From Alnus glutinosa (lineage: Eukaryota > Streptophyta > Magnoliopsida > Fagales > Betulaceae): DNA of 64,000 nucleotides. Where the stretch lies: positions 50,117,654 through 50,181,653 of the forward strand of contig NC_084886.1 in assembly GCF_958979055.1 (NCBI RefSeq), in the 5' to 3' direction. Under the pieces are notes generated by a model. It saw only the letters and a program-made list of their open reading frames with translations, did no database searches and was not told where the DNA came from. Positions 48,416 to 58,546 of this stretch are shown in pieces (positions within the stretch are counted from its first letter, which is position 1; each line of letters starts with the position of its first letter). The position numbers were made by a program, and so were the translations under genes.

Positions 48416-49049
48416 AGCATTCATAGTAGTCTCACCAATATAGTTTTTTGGTGAACTAATTTGATGAAAATACTACAAAACCGCTCCCAGCAGCCTCATC
48501 ACTTTAACCAAAAAGTTTTTGTGAGTGAAAATACTCACCAATTTTGATGAGTAATATTCATTCACCAACTCTCTCACCAATTTTGTTTCTTTTATCTCTC
48601 TCACATAATCAGCATACTTTTTTTTCTTTTTTCTCCCATTTTCTTCTCCCATCTCCCATCTCTCTCACACAATGACGTCATTATTTCATGGACATTAAGG
48701 TTTATTTGTCCCTGATATAAACTTTGTGGTTCTTTCATTTATATTTTATTTATTTATTTATTGAATTTGATTGAGAAGCAAATGAAAACTTCTGTGAATT
48801 TCTTAGCAATGATATAATCTCAATATAAAGGTGTATGGTAACTTGTTGTATAAAAAGATTAAATAGAGAATGAATAAAGAAATCTGAAAAAAAAAAAAAA
48901 AAAAAAAATATTTTAACGGAATAGTGATAGTGAATAGTTAAAATTGTGAAGTTGCTGGAAAAATTTTAAAAAAGTGGTTCATCATAATAGAAAAAAGTGG
49001 TTTTTAACTACTTTGGTGAGTAAAATTTGATGAGGATACTTTGAATGCT
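48416..49049. mobile_element. Probable non-autonomous TIR element of about 634 bp
   Basis: The left end AGCATTCATAGTAGTCTCA and right end read backwards AGCATTCAAAGTATCCTCA match at 16 of 19 positions. Both arms go on to TCACCAA and ATTTGATGA words. The interior is AT-rich with a run of A near 48888-48909 and has no open frame of note. Flanking duplication not seen. Confidence 0.55.
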
Positions 49050-49349
49050 CTAATGGTATGTTTACTAATGTATTTAGGGTTTTTTTTTTTTTTTTTAAAG
49101 AAAAAGGTGTTGACGTGACATAAATGTGAAAATTTATTTTTGTATTTTAAAGAGTGTTTTATATTTTTAATTGTTTGTTAGAATTTTTTTTTAAAAAAAA
49201 GTGTTTTAATGTGATATAAATATAAAAATAATTTTGAATGTTTTCTATTTAAATTTGTTAATTAGTGCTCTTGCTTTTTTTTTTTTTTTTGGCTAAAAAA
49301 CAATTAAAAAAAAAACACTATCAACGAAGCATTTAACAAATATTTTAAG

Positions 49350-50033
49350 TAAGGCCAGCAATTTTTGACGCGACTCGCGAACCCGACACAAAGTTAAAGG
49401 GTTAGGGTTAAACTTAAAATGGTTCGGGGTATAAAATAGTTGACCCGTTAGACCCATTTAATAAAATTGTTGTTACAGGGTTAACCTGTTTGACTCATTA
49501 ACCTGTTTGACACATGGGTCGATCCGTATACTTAAACATTTTTTTTTTTAAGATTAAAAATTAAATCTAAACAATCATGTTGCCTCTTTCTTTCTCTCAT
49601 TGTCTAAAGAGTAAATACTAAATTAAAAAAATCTTACAAAAAACAAAACAAGTATTTTTCTTTTATTGAGTTATAACTTGAATAAAAAAGGTAAAGATTA
49701 AAAGAAATTAGCGGAGTTTTGTTTTATTTCAAGTTTTCGAACTTAGAAGTTGAACCAAAACAAGTAAATAATAAAACAACTAAATGTTTTATATTTTAAC
49801 TGTGAAATAATATGATTATTTAAACAATATGTTTTTTTTTTGTTTGCTTAAATTTTTATTTTTATAGACTTTATTAATAAATGGGTCGGATAGGGGTGGG
49901 TCAACTCGCTATTTAGCAGGGTCGTGTTAGAATTTAAGAGCTTGACCATTTTATCTAAACAGGTCGTATCGATGTTGACCCTTAATAAGTTAGCGGGTCA
50001 AACAAGTTGGGTCAATCTGTTTTAGTGGCCCTA
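49350..50033. mobile_element. Non-autonomous hAT-like element, 684 bp
   Basis: A perfect 8-bp duplication ATTTTAAG flanks it (49342-49349 and 50034-50041), the length expected for hAT elements. Termini TAAGGCCAGC and, read backwards, TAGGGCCACT are short imperfect inverted repeats. Subterminal regions are crowded with GGGTCAA/TTGACCC and AACCCG words in both orientations, a feature shared with the elements at 54431 and 57674. No transposase. Confidence 0.82.
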
Positions 50034-50041
50034 ATTTTAAG

Positions 50042-51404
50042 TTCGATACAAAATCGGCAAACATAGCATTATATTCCACCTCTAAGCTCTTGTTTGAGTA
50101 AGTAATAAATGATTTAGTCTCAGAAAAAAAGAAATAATAAATAATTTGATGGCACAGTAATTTTGTGTGATATGACGGTTGCATTTAAAAAATAAAAATA
50201 AAAAAATAAAAAATCGAAAGGCTTTGATTAAATATTAGAAACTTGCTCAACAGGACAATGTTGAAATGTTGAGTACATTCAATAATAGACAGTTTTAGGT
50301 GTCCAAATTGCTTTATAGAAACTCTTTTACATTTGTTGCTGAGACAGGTAAGTTCTATACAGGGGTGGCTCAATATATTTTGGAGTCTAAGATGAGAATT
50401 TTAAACAAGGCCTTTAAGGAATTTTATTTTTTGTTATTTTTTCTATTCAATGTGGGAGTTATAGAGTCTTCTAATAGAATAGATAATGTACTGTATTTTT
50501 GTTAGTATTAATTGTTCTATTATGGGGGCCTCTAACTATTTATTTTCTATCGAAATTAAAGAGTCTCAAAAAAAGATCAAAGATCATACTTCTTTTATTT
50601 TTTTAAAACTGTTTCAGATTATGATGGCTTTTTTTTTTTTTTCTTTTTCTATCAAACTTATCGTTGGGGCTTTATTCTATTGAGAAAAAATTGTTTCAGC
50701 TTATGATTAGGTTGTTTTTCTTTTTATCAAACTAACTTGTATGCGGGGTCTTATTCCACTCGAAAAAAAACCGTTTCAAATTATATTTGGACTCTTTTCT
50801 TTTCTTTTTTTCAAACAAACCTGTTTTTGGGGCCTTAGGCAACCGCCTAACTTGCCTAGTGGTTGAGCTGGCAGTAGTTTTATAAAAACTCTTTTACATT
50901 TGTTTTCCGAATCGCTAGCAATTGCTAAGTATTCACGTTCTATATACCACAAATATAATTGGAAAAAAAATGTATTTCAACTTTTTTTTTAATTACTTTT
51001 TATAAAAAATCAGATTGCATTCATTAATCAAGAAAATAGAGAAGATTATTGTAACAAAACAACATCATCTATGATTTTTATCACTGCGGCCTTAGCTAAT
51101 AAACCACATGCCACAAAATTTTCCTCCCGGGGAGAGTGCAATTTACTAGTTGGCCAAATTTGTTGAAGCTTCGGCATAAAAAGTAAACAAGGCATTGCAA
51201 TTGTGGGACTGTTTTCCCTTGGTAAATTGGGCTTTCTTTATTCTGCATATTTCTTCGAAGGTCCATTTTCCCATCTTGGGCCAACTTGGGCTTTGTATGT
51301 TCCCTGGGTCGATTAGATGTTTCCTCAGAGGCTCTATCTCCCATCTTCTTAAAAGGGCTTTAAAGAGACAAACTAAAGTAGAAATATCTTTGAGTCTTTG
51401 ACAT
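50042..51404. other. Gene-free AT-rich stretch
   Basis: GTCTCAAAAAAAGATCAAAG-type segments recur: GTTTCAGATTATGATGGC (about 50607), GTTTCAGCTTATGATTAGG (about 50693) and GTTTCAAATTATATTTGG (about 50772). Each is followed by a T-rich tract and ATCAAACT or TCAAAC, indicating three diverged local repeats of about 80-85 bp. No exon recognised. Confidence 0.5.
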
Positions 51405-51790
51405 CAACTTTTTTTCTTTTTTTTTTTCTTTTTAATTAATTAATTAATTAATTTTAAAAAAATCGATATTATTATTACTCAAACAGGAATATCTCGATAT
51501 GTTAATACAATACTTTGAATATAGGAGGGGCACTCTTCTATCCCATACTTTGTCTAGCAATTGACAAATCGCACACTTGACCAAAACATGAGCTGCCTTA
51601 TTCGTATCTCTCCGATCATACGCTATTTCCAAAGAGAGAAAATTAACCAAATAAGTCTTGATATCATCCACGAGCTACCCATAGGCTCTAGAGCAGGAAC
51701 CTTTCTCCCTCAATGCTGAAACCATCACAGATGAATCACCATCCAAGATAATACTATATGATTCAAGGATTATTTCCATTTTTATGGTAG
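51405..51790 (-). mobile_element. LINE RNase H tail remnant
   Basis: On the minus strand, LDGDSSVMVSALREKG, an interrupting stop, and then YLVNFLSLEIAYDRRDTNKAAHVLVKCA are the C-terminal part of a plant L1 RNase H domain (R..N.AAH.L). The T-run at 51407-51432 would be its poly(A) tail. At least one in-frame stop breaks it. Confidence 0.7.
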
Positions 51791-52176
51791 TATTTAATTT
51801 TGTTATATTTATCGATATAAACGATGTCACATTATTTAAATATTTCACACATAAGACACGTGATGCGACGTGAGAGGGTTAACTAACAAATGTAGGCTAT
51901 GTTTTAAAATTTTGAATTTTTTTTTATGTGACAGAAAGTTGAAAATTGTTGTAAGTGAGATTAACGTTTGAAAAGTGTTGTTTGCGGGGTTTACTTAAGA
52001 AAATTATTTGATAAATTTCTTTTAAAAATGCTTTGTGTTTTCAAATAAACAAATAGTAAACATGCAACACCAATTTATTTTTCCTAGTGTGAAAGCTTAC
52101 TTTTTTAGTAATAATAATAATTATCAAAAAAAAAAAAATGATGGTCGTGCAACCACTCTCAGCAAAGGAAAGAGGC
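51791..52176. other. Short gene-free stretch
   Basis: AT-rich sequence with an A-run at 52126-52137 and no coding or repeat structure that I can define. Confidence 0.4.
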
Positions 52177-52191
52177 GGTTATGCGGTAACC

Positions 52192-52324
52192 TTTTTTTTT
52201 TTTTTTTTTTTTTTTATTTTTTTACAACATGTCCACACAAGAGGGGGATGAGGGATTCGAACTAGTGATCTCCGCTTTATAAAGCGTGGTCCCAAATCAA
52301 TTGAGCTACCCCTTTAAAACTTTT
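52192..52324 (-). mobile_element. tRNA-derived SINE with perfect target-site duplication
   Basis: A 15-bp perfect duplication GGTTATGCGGTAACC flanks it (52177-52191 and 52325-52339). On the minus strand the body begins AAAGGGGTAGCTCAATTG (RNA polymerase III A box GTAGCTCAATTG), has a B box AGTTCGAATCC about 40 bp later, then CTCTTGTGTGGACATGTTGT and an A-rich tail of more than 25 bases. The layout and size (133 bp) fit a short tRNA-derived SINE mobilised by LINE machinery. It cannot be a working tRNA gene: the cloverleaf 3' half and acceptor pairing are absent. Confidence 0.88.
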
Positions 52325-53185
52325 GGTTATGCGGTAACCCTTAGCTATTGAGGGTGGTCGTGTGGTTACCCCTCTCTTTATTTTTATTCATTTCTAAGTA
52401 ATAAATATGGCTCCACACTTTTGAAAAACATATGGACGTATTTTCTTAAAATATTCATATAAGTTGGTGTGCAAAATTTTTTTTAAAAGTGTGTTTTGTT
52501 TTATTTGTGAAAAGTAAATCATTGGCAAAAATATAAAAAAGTTTCATTTGAATTTTCAAGTGTGCTAAAGTTACCCATCAAACTATCAAAAACGTTGCTT
52601 TTTTTTTGTTCGATAATACCCTTATTCTCTTAAAAACGAAAATTAAAAATTAAAAAAAAAAAAAACTATTTTTTTAGGATAAATGTAAAATCAGTCCATG
52701 TAATTAGCATAAATCACAATTCGTTCCTTGTGGTATAAAAATAATTCATATGTCATTATGGTAACCCAAAATAACAATTTAGTCACAACAGTCAAAACAC
52801 TTGACAAACTCTGTTAATGTCCACATCAGCATTAATAAAATGATGACATGTGTCACTCTTAGTAAAAAAAATAAAAAGAAAATGTGAAATCTCTCATGTT
52901 GTTTACTTGATTTACAATTAACTCTCCATGATATTAAAATGAATTCATAGGTTCATGTGGTATGCCAAAAATATAAATAACTCCCTCTAATCAAATTTCA
53001 TCAAAACACTTTACGGATTCCGTTAGTGTATAATGTCAACACCAATAAAATAACGACACGTATAATTGTTAATAAAAAAATATAAATATATAAAACTTAA
53101 AAAATTATTTTTTTTAATTAAAAAAAAAAAAAAACAAAAACCAAGGGCTGTTGACCCACCCCTAGAGGTGGCTGGGGATGAGCCG

Positions 53186-53881
53186 TAGGGGTGAGCAAAA
53201 ACCCGTGAACCCGCCCCGCCCCTAAAAACGTGATTTTTAGTGTTTTTTTTTATGGGTACGGGTTGGATTTTAACCAACCCGTGCGGGGCAGGGCGCGAGT
53301 TTAAATCTTTTTTTTCCTAGATCCCCGCCCCTCCCCGTGTAAATAAATAAATAAAAAAACTCCTAATTTTTAGTGTTAGAGCGCCGCTGCCCCCTCCCTC
53401 ATATATATATTTTTCCTTTTTCTTCCAGATTTTTTCTTCTTCTTCCTGCACCGTAGCACTTATTCTTCTTTTTTTCCTTCTTTTTCTCTTCTTCTTCACA
53501 TAACCACAGCCCCCCACCCCCCTCTCTCTCTCATATATTTTATTTTCCTTTTTCTTTTTAACGTTGTAGCCCTTCTTCTTCTCTTCTTTTTCACAAAATC
53601 TTGTTCCTGCCAGGATCACATCCCCCCCCCCCCCCCCCTCTCATATATTTTCTTTTTCTTCTTAATGTCGTAACCTTCTTCTTCTCTTCTTTTTCACAAA
53701 ATCTTCTTTATTTATGGACATGGGTTCTTAGATTTTTTTATTTGTTTAGGTGTTCTATACCCACAGGGATCCCTGCCCCATACGAATGCAGGGGGATTTT
53801 AGTGGGGCGCGGGTTTCCCAAACTGCGGGGCAGTGCCAAAAGACGGGCATCATCGCCCCCCCGGCCCCATGCTCAGCCCTA
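53186..53881. mobile_element. Non-autonomous hAT-like element, 696 bp, nested
   Basis: A perfect 8-bp duplication ATGAGCCG (53178-53185 and 53882-53889) and termini TAGGGGTGAGC..GCTCAGCCCTA define a hAT-type insertion. Subterminal parts are rich in CCCGCCCC and GGGGCGGG words. The middle is a pyrimidine-rich tract (about 53400-53720) with internal duplication of TCTTCTTCTCTTCTTTTTCA followed by CAAAATCTT. No transposase. Confidence 0.88.
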
Positions 53882-53972
53882 ATGAGCCGTTGCCACCCCT
53901 AGCCCATGGGGCTAGTCCCGCGCCACCCCCGACCACTTCTAGTATGGCTTGCGGGCAAGGGTAGAGGCAACA

Positions 53973-54009
<37 letters not shown>

Positions 54010-54430
54010 TAAAATCCAAAACTATTAAAAAATAAAAATAAAAATTTAAGGATTAATCATATGATGGCCCCAGCAAAAATAAAATTCAACATTCCCAACA
54101 AATTTACTCTACTAGTAGAAACTATATTACATAGTAAAATGGAATATGAGTTTCTAGTAGATCATTTGCTAGTTTATATTGATAAAGAAATATCTACGGA
54201 TTTTATTAAATAAATGATAATGGATGAATTTTATTCCATGGAAGATCGTCGTTGAGTACAATTCGAATGAGATACAAAGTTCTTTTTCTGGTTTTTTTAT
54301 TTTTATTTTTATTTTTATTTTTATTTTTATTTTTTACATGTCTATAGCAAACTATAACACTATTGTATTCATAAGAAAAAAAATTTTAAATATGATTTTA
54401 TAGACATGTAACTTTTGTATACATTACTAA

Positions 54431-55282
54431 TAGGCTTGGCAATTCGGGTTCGTGTCAACCTGTCTGACCCGATTACACAATCGGGTCAACACACGAACCA
54501 ACCTGACTATTAATCGAGTTGAATTCTTAAACCCGAACACGACCCATATATCAATCGAGTTACCCGAACACGACCCATATATCAATCGATTTACCCGAAC
54601 ATGATTCGGGTAACCCGTTGTGAACCCCAATCCGCGTACCCCAAAGCCCAAATAGGCAAACAACACAATCTCAGCCTCTCTCACACCCCAACTCAACCTC
54701 ACCACCGTCCACCACCACTACTTCACCAACTCATAAAAACGACGTGGACTCCAACCCCCTCATCTTCGATGCCCAAGACGACGACGTTTCCACTTCCGAA
54801 GACAAAATCGACGAGCTTGAGTCTCGACATCGTTGAAGATCCACAGTAACGAGACGAATTGGATGAAGAAGATGCAGACGGCGACTGATCAGATCGGACT
54901 CGGGTTTCAGGCTACTTCTTCGACCATCTCAGCGGGGTCATCAGGAGGGCGTTCAACCAGCGCTCGATCGACGAGTGGGATGACGATTGCTCAGGGTTTG
55001 AGGATCAGAGGAGGCGTGAAGCCACTCAAAGTTTGAAATGGCTGGAGGAGAGGACTAGAGGAGGAGTGAAAGAAAGTGAAAAAAAAAAAAATGAAAAGAA
55101 AAGATGCGGGCGCTAGAGTTTGTTTCAGCCCTTTCCGGTTTTTGAACTTAAAAAAAAAAAAGCGAACGGGTTATAATCGTGTGAGTAGGTCAACCTGCGG
55201 GTTAATCCGAACCCGATTACCCAAAACTCAAATCATGTATTTTTGTGTTGTGTTCGCATCGGGTCAAAAATTGCCAAACCTA
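54431..55282 (+). mobile_element. hAT-like element copy A with captured gene fragment, 852 bp
   Basis: Termini TAGGCTTGGCAATT..AATTGCCAAACCTA, with subterminal GGGTCAACC and AACCCGA clusters. The interior (about 54730-55075) is GC-rich and codes on the plus strand, with interruptions, for an acidic then mixed protein segment: IDELE, DELDEEDADGD, stop, SDRTRVSGYFFDHLSG, IDEWDDDCSGFEDQRRRE. The same segment sits in the element at 57674-58538. The fragment therefore seems acquired from a host gene, which I do not recognise. The flanks CATTACTA and TATTACTT match imperfectly. Confidence 0.75.
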
Positions 55283-55736
55283 TATTACTTATAACTTATA
55301 ACTTAATATGAAATTAAGTTTAAGATTTGTTTGCTTTTATTTTACACGAATACATATAGAGGGACTATATATTTAGGTTTGGACCCCACCAAAAAATTTA
55401 TGGCTCTACCCCTACTTGGGGCTACTTGAGGTGGGAGTTGGCCTTGGAGCCACCCCTGGTGGTGGCAGGCCACCCTAGAGGAAGCTAGGGGTGACTGCCA
55501 AGCCACCATTTGGTTTTTTTTTTCTTTTTTTCTTTTTTATTCAAATTTTTAATTTCTTTACCTTTCTTTAGATTTTTTTTGTTTGTTTGTTTAAAAAATA
55601 GATATTTTTTTTTTTAAAAAAAATAAAATCTTTATTTTAGTTTTTAAGAGAATAAGGGTATTATAAAAAAAAAAATGGTATTTTTGGCTTATCTTAGTAG
55701 TTTGATGAATCACTTTAACACACTTAAAAATTCATT

Positions 55737-56144
55737 AGGCTATTTTAAAATTAGTTATTAGTTGAAGAAGCTTTCTTATATTTTTTCTTAAATCATTTGT
55801 TCAATGTTTTGAAAAAAGTTTTTTTTTTTTGTTTGGAAAACAGAAATGTGTTTTTTTATTTTTTAAAACAGAAAATTGCTTTTTGAGAAGGTAAACAAAT
55901 CCTGGAAGATTCTTAAACATGGTTTGTACGAGATCCTGTAATGTTCCTCACTGCTCTTTGTGGCCAATCGTAACTGAGGTGATATTTGGTCAAAAGCATG
56001 GACACAGTATAAAACTCATGAGGGCAGAACTTCACCTAATCCAATATTTTTATAGGCGTTTATCCCCCAACTACATCCACGGATCGAATTGATTATAGAA
56101 GTATGAGTTTAATTAATCCATTTAATGACTTTATCTCCCACGGT
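55737..56144. other. Gene-free stretch
   Basis: AT-rich with T-runs. The 55900-56040 part is less biased but has no long open frame or repeat partner here. Confidence 0.4.
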
Positions 56145-56153
56145 CTAATATAT

Positions 56154-56335
56154 GAGTAATGCTACACATCATTCCCTTATCATCCTTTTGTCCTCCCAAA
56201 ATTGATGTGGCTCTTAAAATCACCATTGAATTTTTGATATATCACTTTTAGATTTTGATCAAATGGTGATTTTAAGAGCCACATCAATTTTGGGAGGACA
56301 AAAAGAGAACAAGGGAATGATGTGTAGCATTACTC
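56154..56335. mobile_element. Near-perfect fold-back MITE, 182 bp, Mutator-type duplication
   Basis: Arms of about 75 bp are almost exact complements (GAGTAATGCTACACATCATT.., CCAAAATTGATGTGGCTCTT on the left; the same words inverted on the right), with a loop of about 30 bp. Flanks CTAATATAT (56145-56153) and CTAATCTAT (56336-56344) form a 9-bp duplication with one mismatch, pointing to Mutator-type mobilisation. Confidence 0.88.
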
Positions 56336-56344
56336 CTAATCTAT

Positions 56345-57665
56345 ATGCTTATAATAAGAAAACTGGTAATAAAATACGAGATGCGTAACAACTAATAATA
56401 ATTTAAAGATAAATAAAGAAAAGAGAATAAATATAGATTTTAGGTGGTTCAGCTTATGACTTACATCTACACGTCAAAATATTTTCTTTAATTAGTTACA
56501 TATTTCATTTTTATAAATTTGATTATATACAAATACAAGACTTTATTTATAGAAAAAAAGTCTAAACGTTACAAATCTTTTCTACTTTTACATTAACAAC
56601 AATAAATCTAATTTATTATTTTATAATTCTTGTGATATTATAACTCTTGTCTCAATATGTATTATATATTATTTTTATGTTCTTCTCTTATTATCTCATT
56701 TTTTAAAGTAATTATTAGACCTGTGGAGTTTATACGTGGGACTCACATAAATCTCACATATCCGATAATAATTTTTAAAAGTAAAATGATTTAAAAAAAT
56801 AATAAAAAGAAAAAATGAATCATTTTTCAGTACAATATATGATAAACGTACTTTTTCTTTTTCTTTTTTCTTTTTGTTTTTTGTTGAACATTGGTTATCA
56901 ATTATTTGACCTACCCCTCGTCATTACTACTTTGACCTACTAACCCTTGTCATTAGTGCAGTGAAAGTGCATAGACAAGCCAGCCAAAGACCTCGATCAT
57001 CTTGCTGCAAAATGCGCTCCAGGCCACCTCAGAGGTCTTTTGGCTTTTTATCCCAAGTTCTTTCTTGTACTCTTTTCTCCTTCGTTTATCATTAGGATTT
57101 TATTTTATTTTCTTTTATCTAACAGTATATATACATCATAAAAAGGAGAGGGAGAAAAGATGTGAATGAATTCACCGCAATAAGTAGAGACGTACGATCC
57201 ATGCAGAAAGGTTATGAACAGGCCAATTAACACTGTAATTAGTAAAACCGTCCCAACTGATAAGATTATGAGCAGCAGGAACAAGATCATTAAATAGTAG
57301 ACGAGTTTTTCGAATAGAATAATGCCACTCTTATGTTTATTTATTACATTCATACCGGTTGACGTGACATTTTTTAAATAAAAATAATTTGATATGAAGT
57401 ATCACTTAAAACACACTATATGAATCGATGTAAAATAAATATAAAGAGTATCGTTTATCTTTTAAATAATATGGGAAATAGATTATCTTCGGTTCAAATG
57501 AATTGGAGAGTATCTCGTCCTTGTAAAAGTAAAAGCAAAATTGTTCTTTCACATTTTTTAAACAATTTTATCGTTACTTTTACAATGACTGAATACTCTC
57601 CCGTTCAATTGAACTAAAAATGATCCAAATACGTATAAAAGCTGTCGATTCAACAAAAGCCGAGG
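56345..57665. other. Gene-free stretch
   Basis: Very AT-rich, with no exon, array or transposon border recognised. The minus-strand open frame 57353-57105 is hydrophobic but matches nothing I know. Confidence 0.45.
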
Positions 57666-57673
57666 ACTTAAGC

Positions 57674-58538
57674 TAGACTTTGCAATTTTTGACACGACCC
57701 GTGAACCCGGTACGAACATGATACGAAAATACAGAGTTTGTATTTTGAGTAATCGGGTTCTCATAATTGTGTCAACCCGATTATGACACTGTTATAATCG
57801 TGCATGGCGGGTCAAACCGCTAACATGATTATAACCTGTTTGTTTAAAAAATAAAAAATAATAAAATCCGAAACAAACCCTATGGCCGCATCTTTTCTTT
57901 CACTCCTCCTCTCCTTCAGCCGTTTCAGACTTTCAGTGGTTTGAGGTTTCATAACTTTCATGCCTCCTCCGATCCTCAGACCCTAAGCGATTGTCGTCCC
58001 ACTCGTCAATCGAGTGCTGGTTGAACTCCCTCCTGATGGCCCCGCTGAGATGGTTGAAGAAGTAGCCCGAAACCCGAGTTTGATCCGATCGGTCGCCTTC
58101 TGCATCTTCTTCCTCTAATTCGTCTTGTTGTTGTGGATCTTCTTCGACCATGTCGAGCTCGTCAATTTTGTCTTCAGAAGTGGAAACGTCGTCATCTTGG
58201 GCATCAGAGAAGAGGGGGTCGGACCGTTGGAGTCAACATCGTTTTGTGAGTTGGTGAAGTAGTGGTACTGTGGTGGTGGTGCGGTTGAGATGGGATAGAA
58301 ACTGAGAGGAGGAAGAGGGGAGGAGCAGCACTGAGAAGCTTGAGATGAAGACGAAGACGAAGTCACAACAGGTTACCCGAGTCGTGTTTGGGTAACTCGG
58401 TTAACAATATGGTCGTGTTCGGGTTTGAAGTTTCAACCCGATTATTAGTTGGGTCGGGTTCATGTTAGACCTCGATTGTGTATTCGGGCAGGTCGGATTG
58501 ACACGAACCTAACCCGTAAACCCAAATTGCTAAGCCTA
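57674..58538 (-). mobile_element. hAT-like element copy B with captured gene fragment, 865 bp
   Basis: Termini TAGACTTTGCAATT..AATTGCTAAGCCTA. Flanks ACTTAAGC (57666-57673) and GCCTAAGC (58539-58546) match at six of eight positions. Read on the minus strand, it is the same element as 54431-55282. The captured segment is open for about 90 codons up to a stop at 57933: DDVSTSEDKIDELDM, DELEEEDAEGDRSDQ, TRVSGYFFNHLSGAIRREF, IDEWDDNRLG. Copy A has a stop within this segment that copy B lacks. Confidence 0.75.
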
Positions 58539-58546
58539 GCCTAAGC

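Larger units (their letters stand above)
52548..55736. mobile_element. Composite TIR element of about 3.2 kb with nested insertions
   Basis: Inverted terminal regions of about 95 bp match. The left has GAATTTTCAAGTGTGCTAAAG, then CATCAAACTA and AATACCCTTATTCTCTTAA. The right read backwards has GAATTTTTAAGTGTGTTAAAG, CATCAAACTA and AATACCCTTATTCTCTTAA. Between them lie two diverged copies of a segment of about 190 bp (about 52690-52870 and 52890-53080) and two later hAT-like insertions (53186-53881 and 54431-55282). Without those the element is about 1.6 kb. No transposase was seen and the flanking duplication is unclear. Confidence 0.65.

Noticed and set aside
52210-52320. tRNA gene on the minus strand
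   Set aside because: A and B boxes are present, but the 3' half of the cloverleaf is missing and the segment ends in a poly(A) tail inside a target duplication, so it is a SINE.
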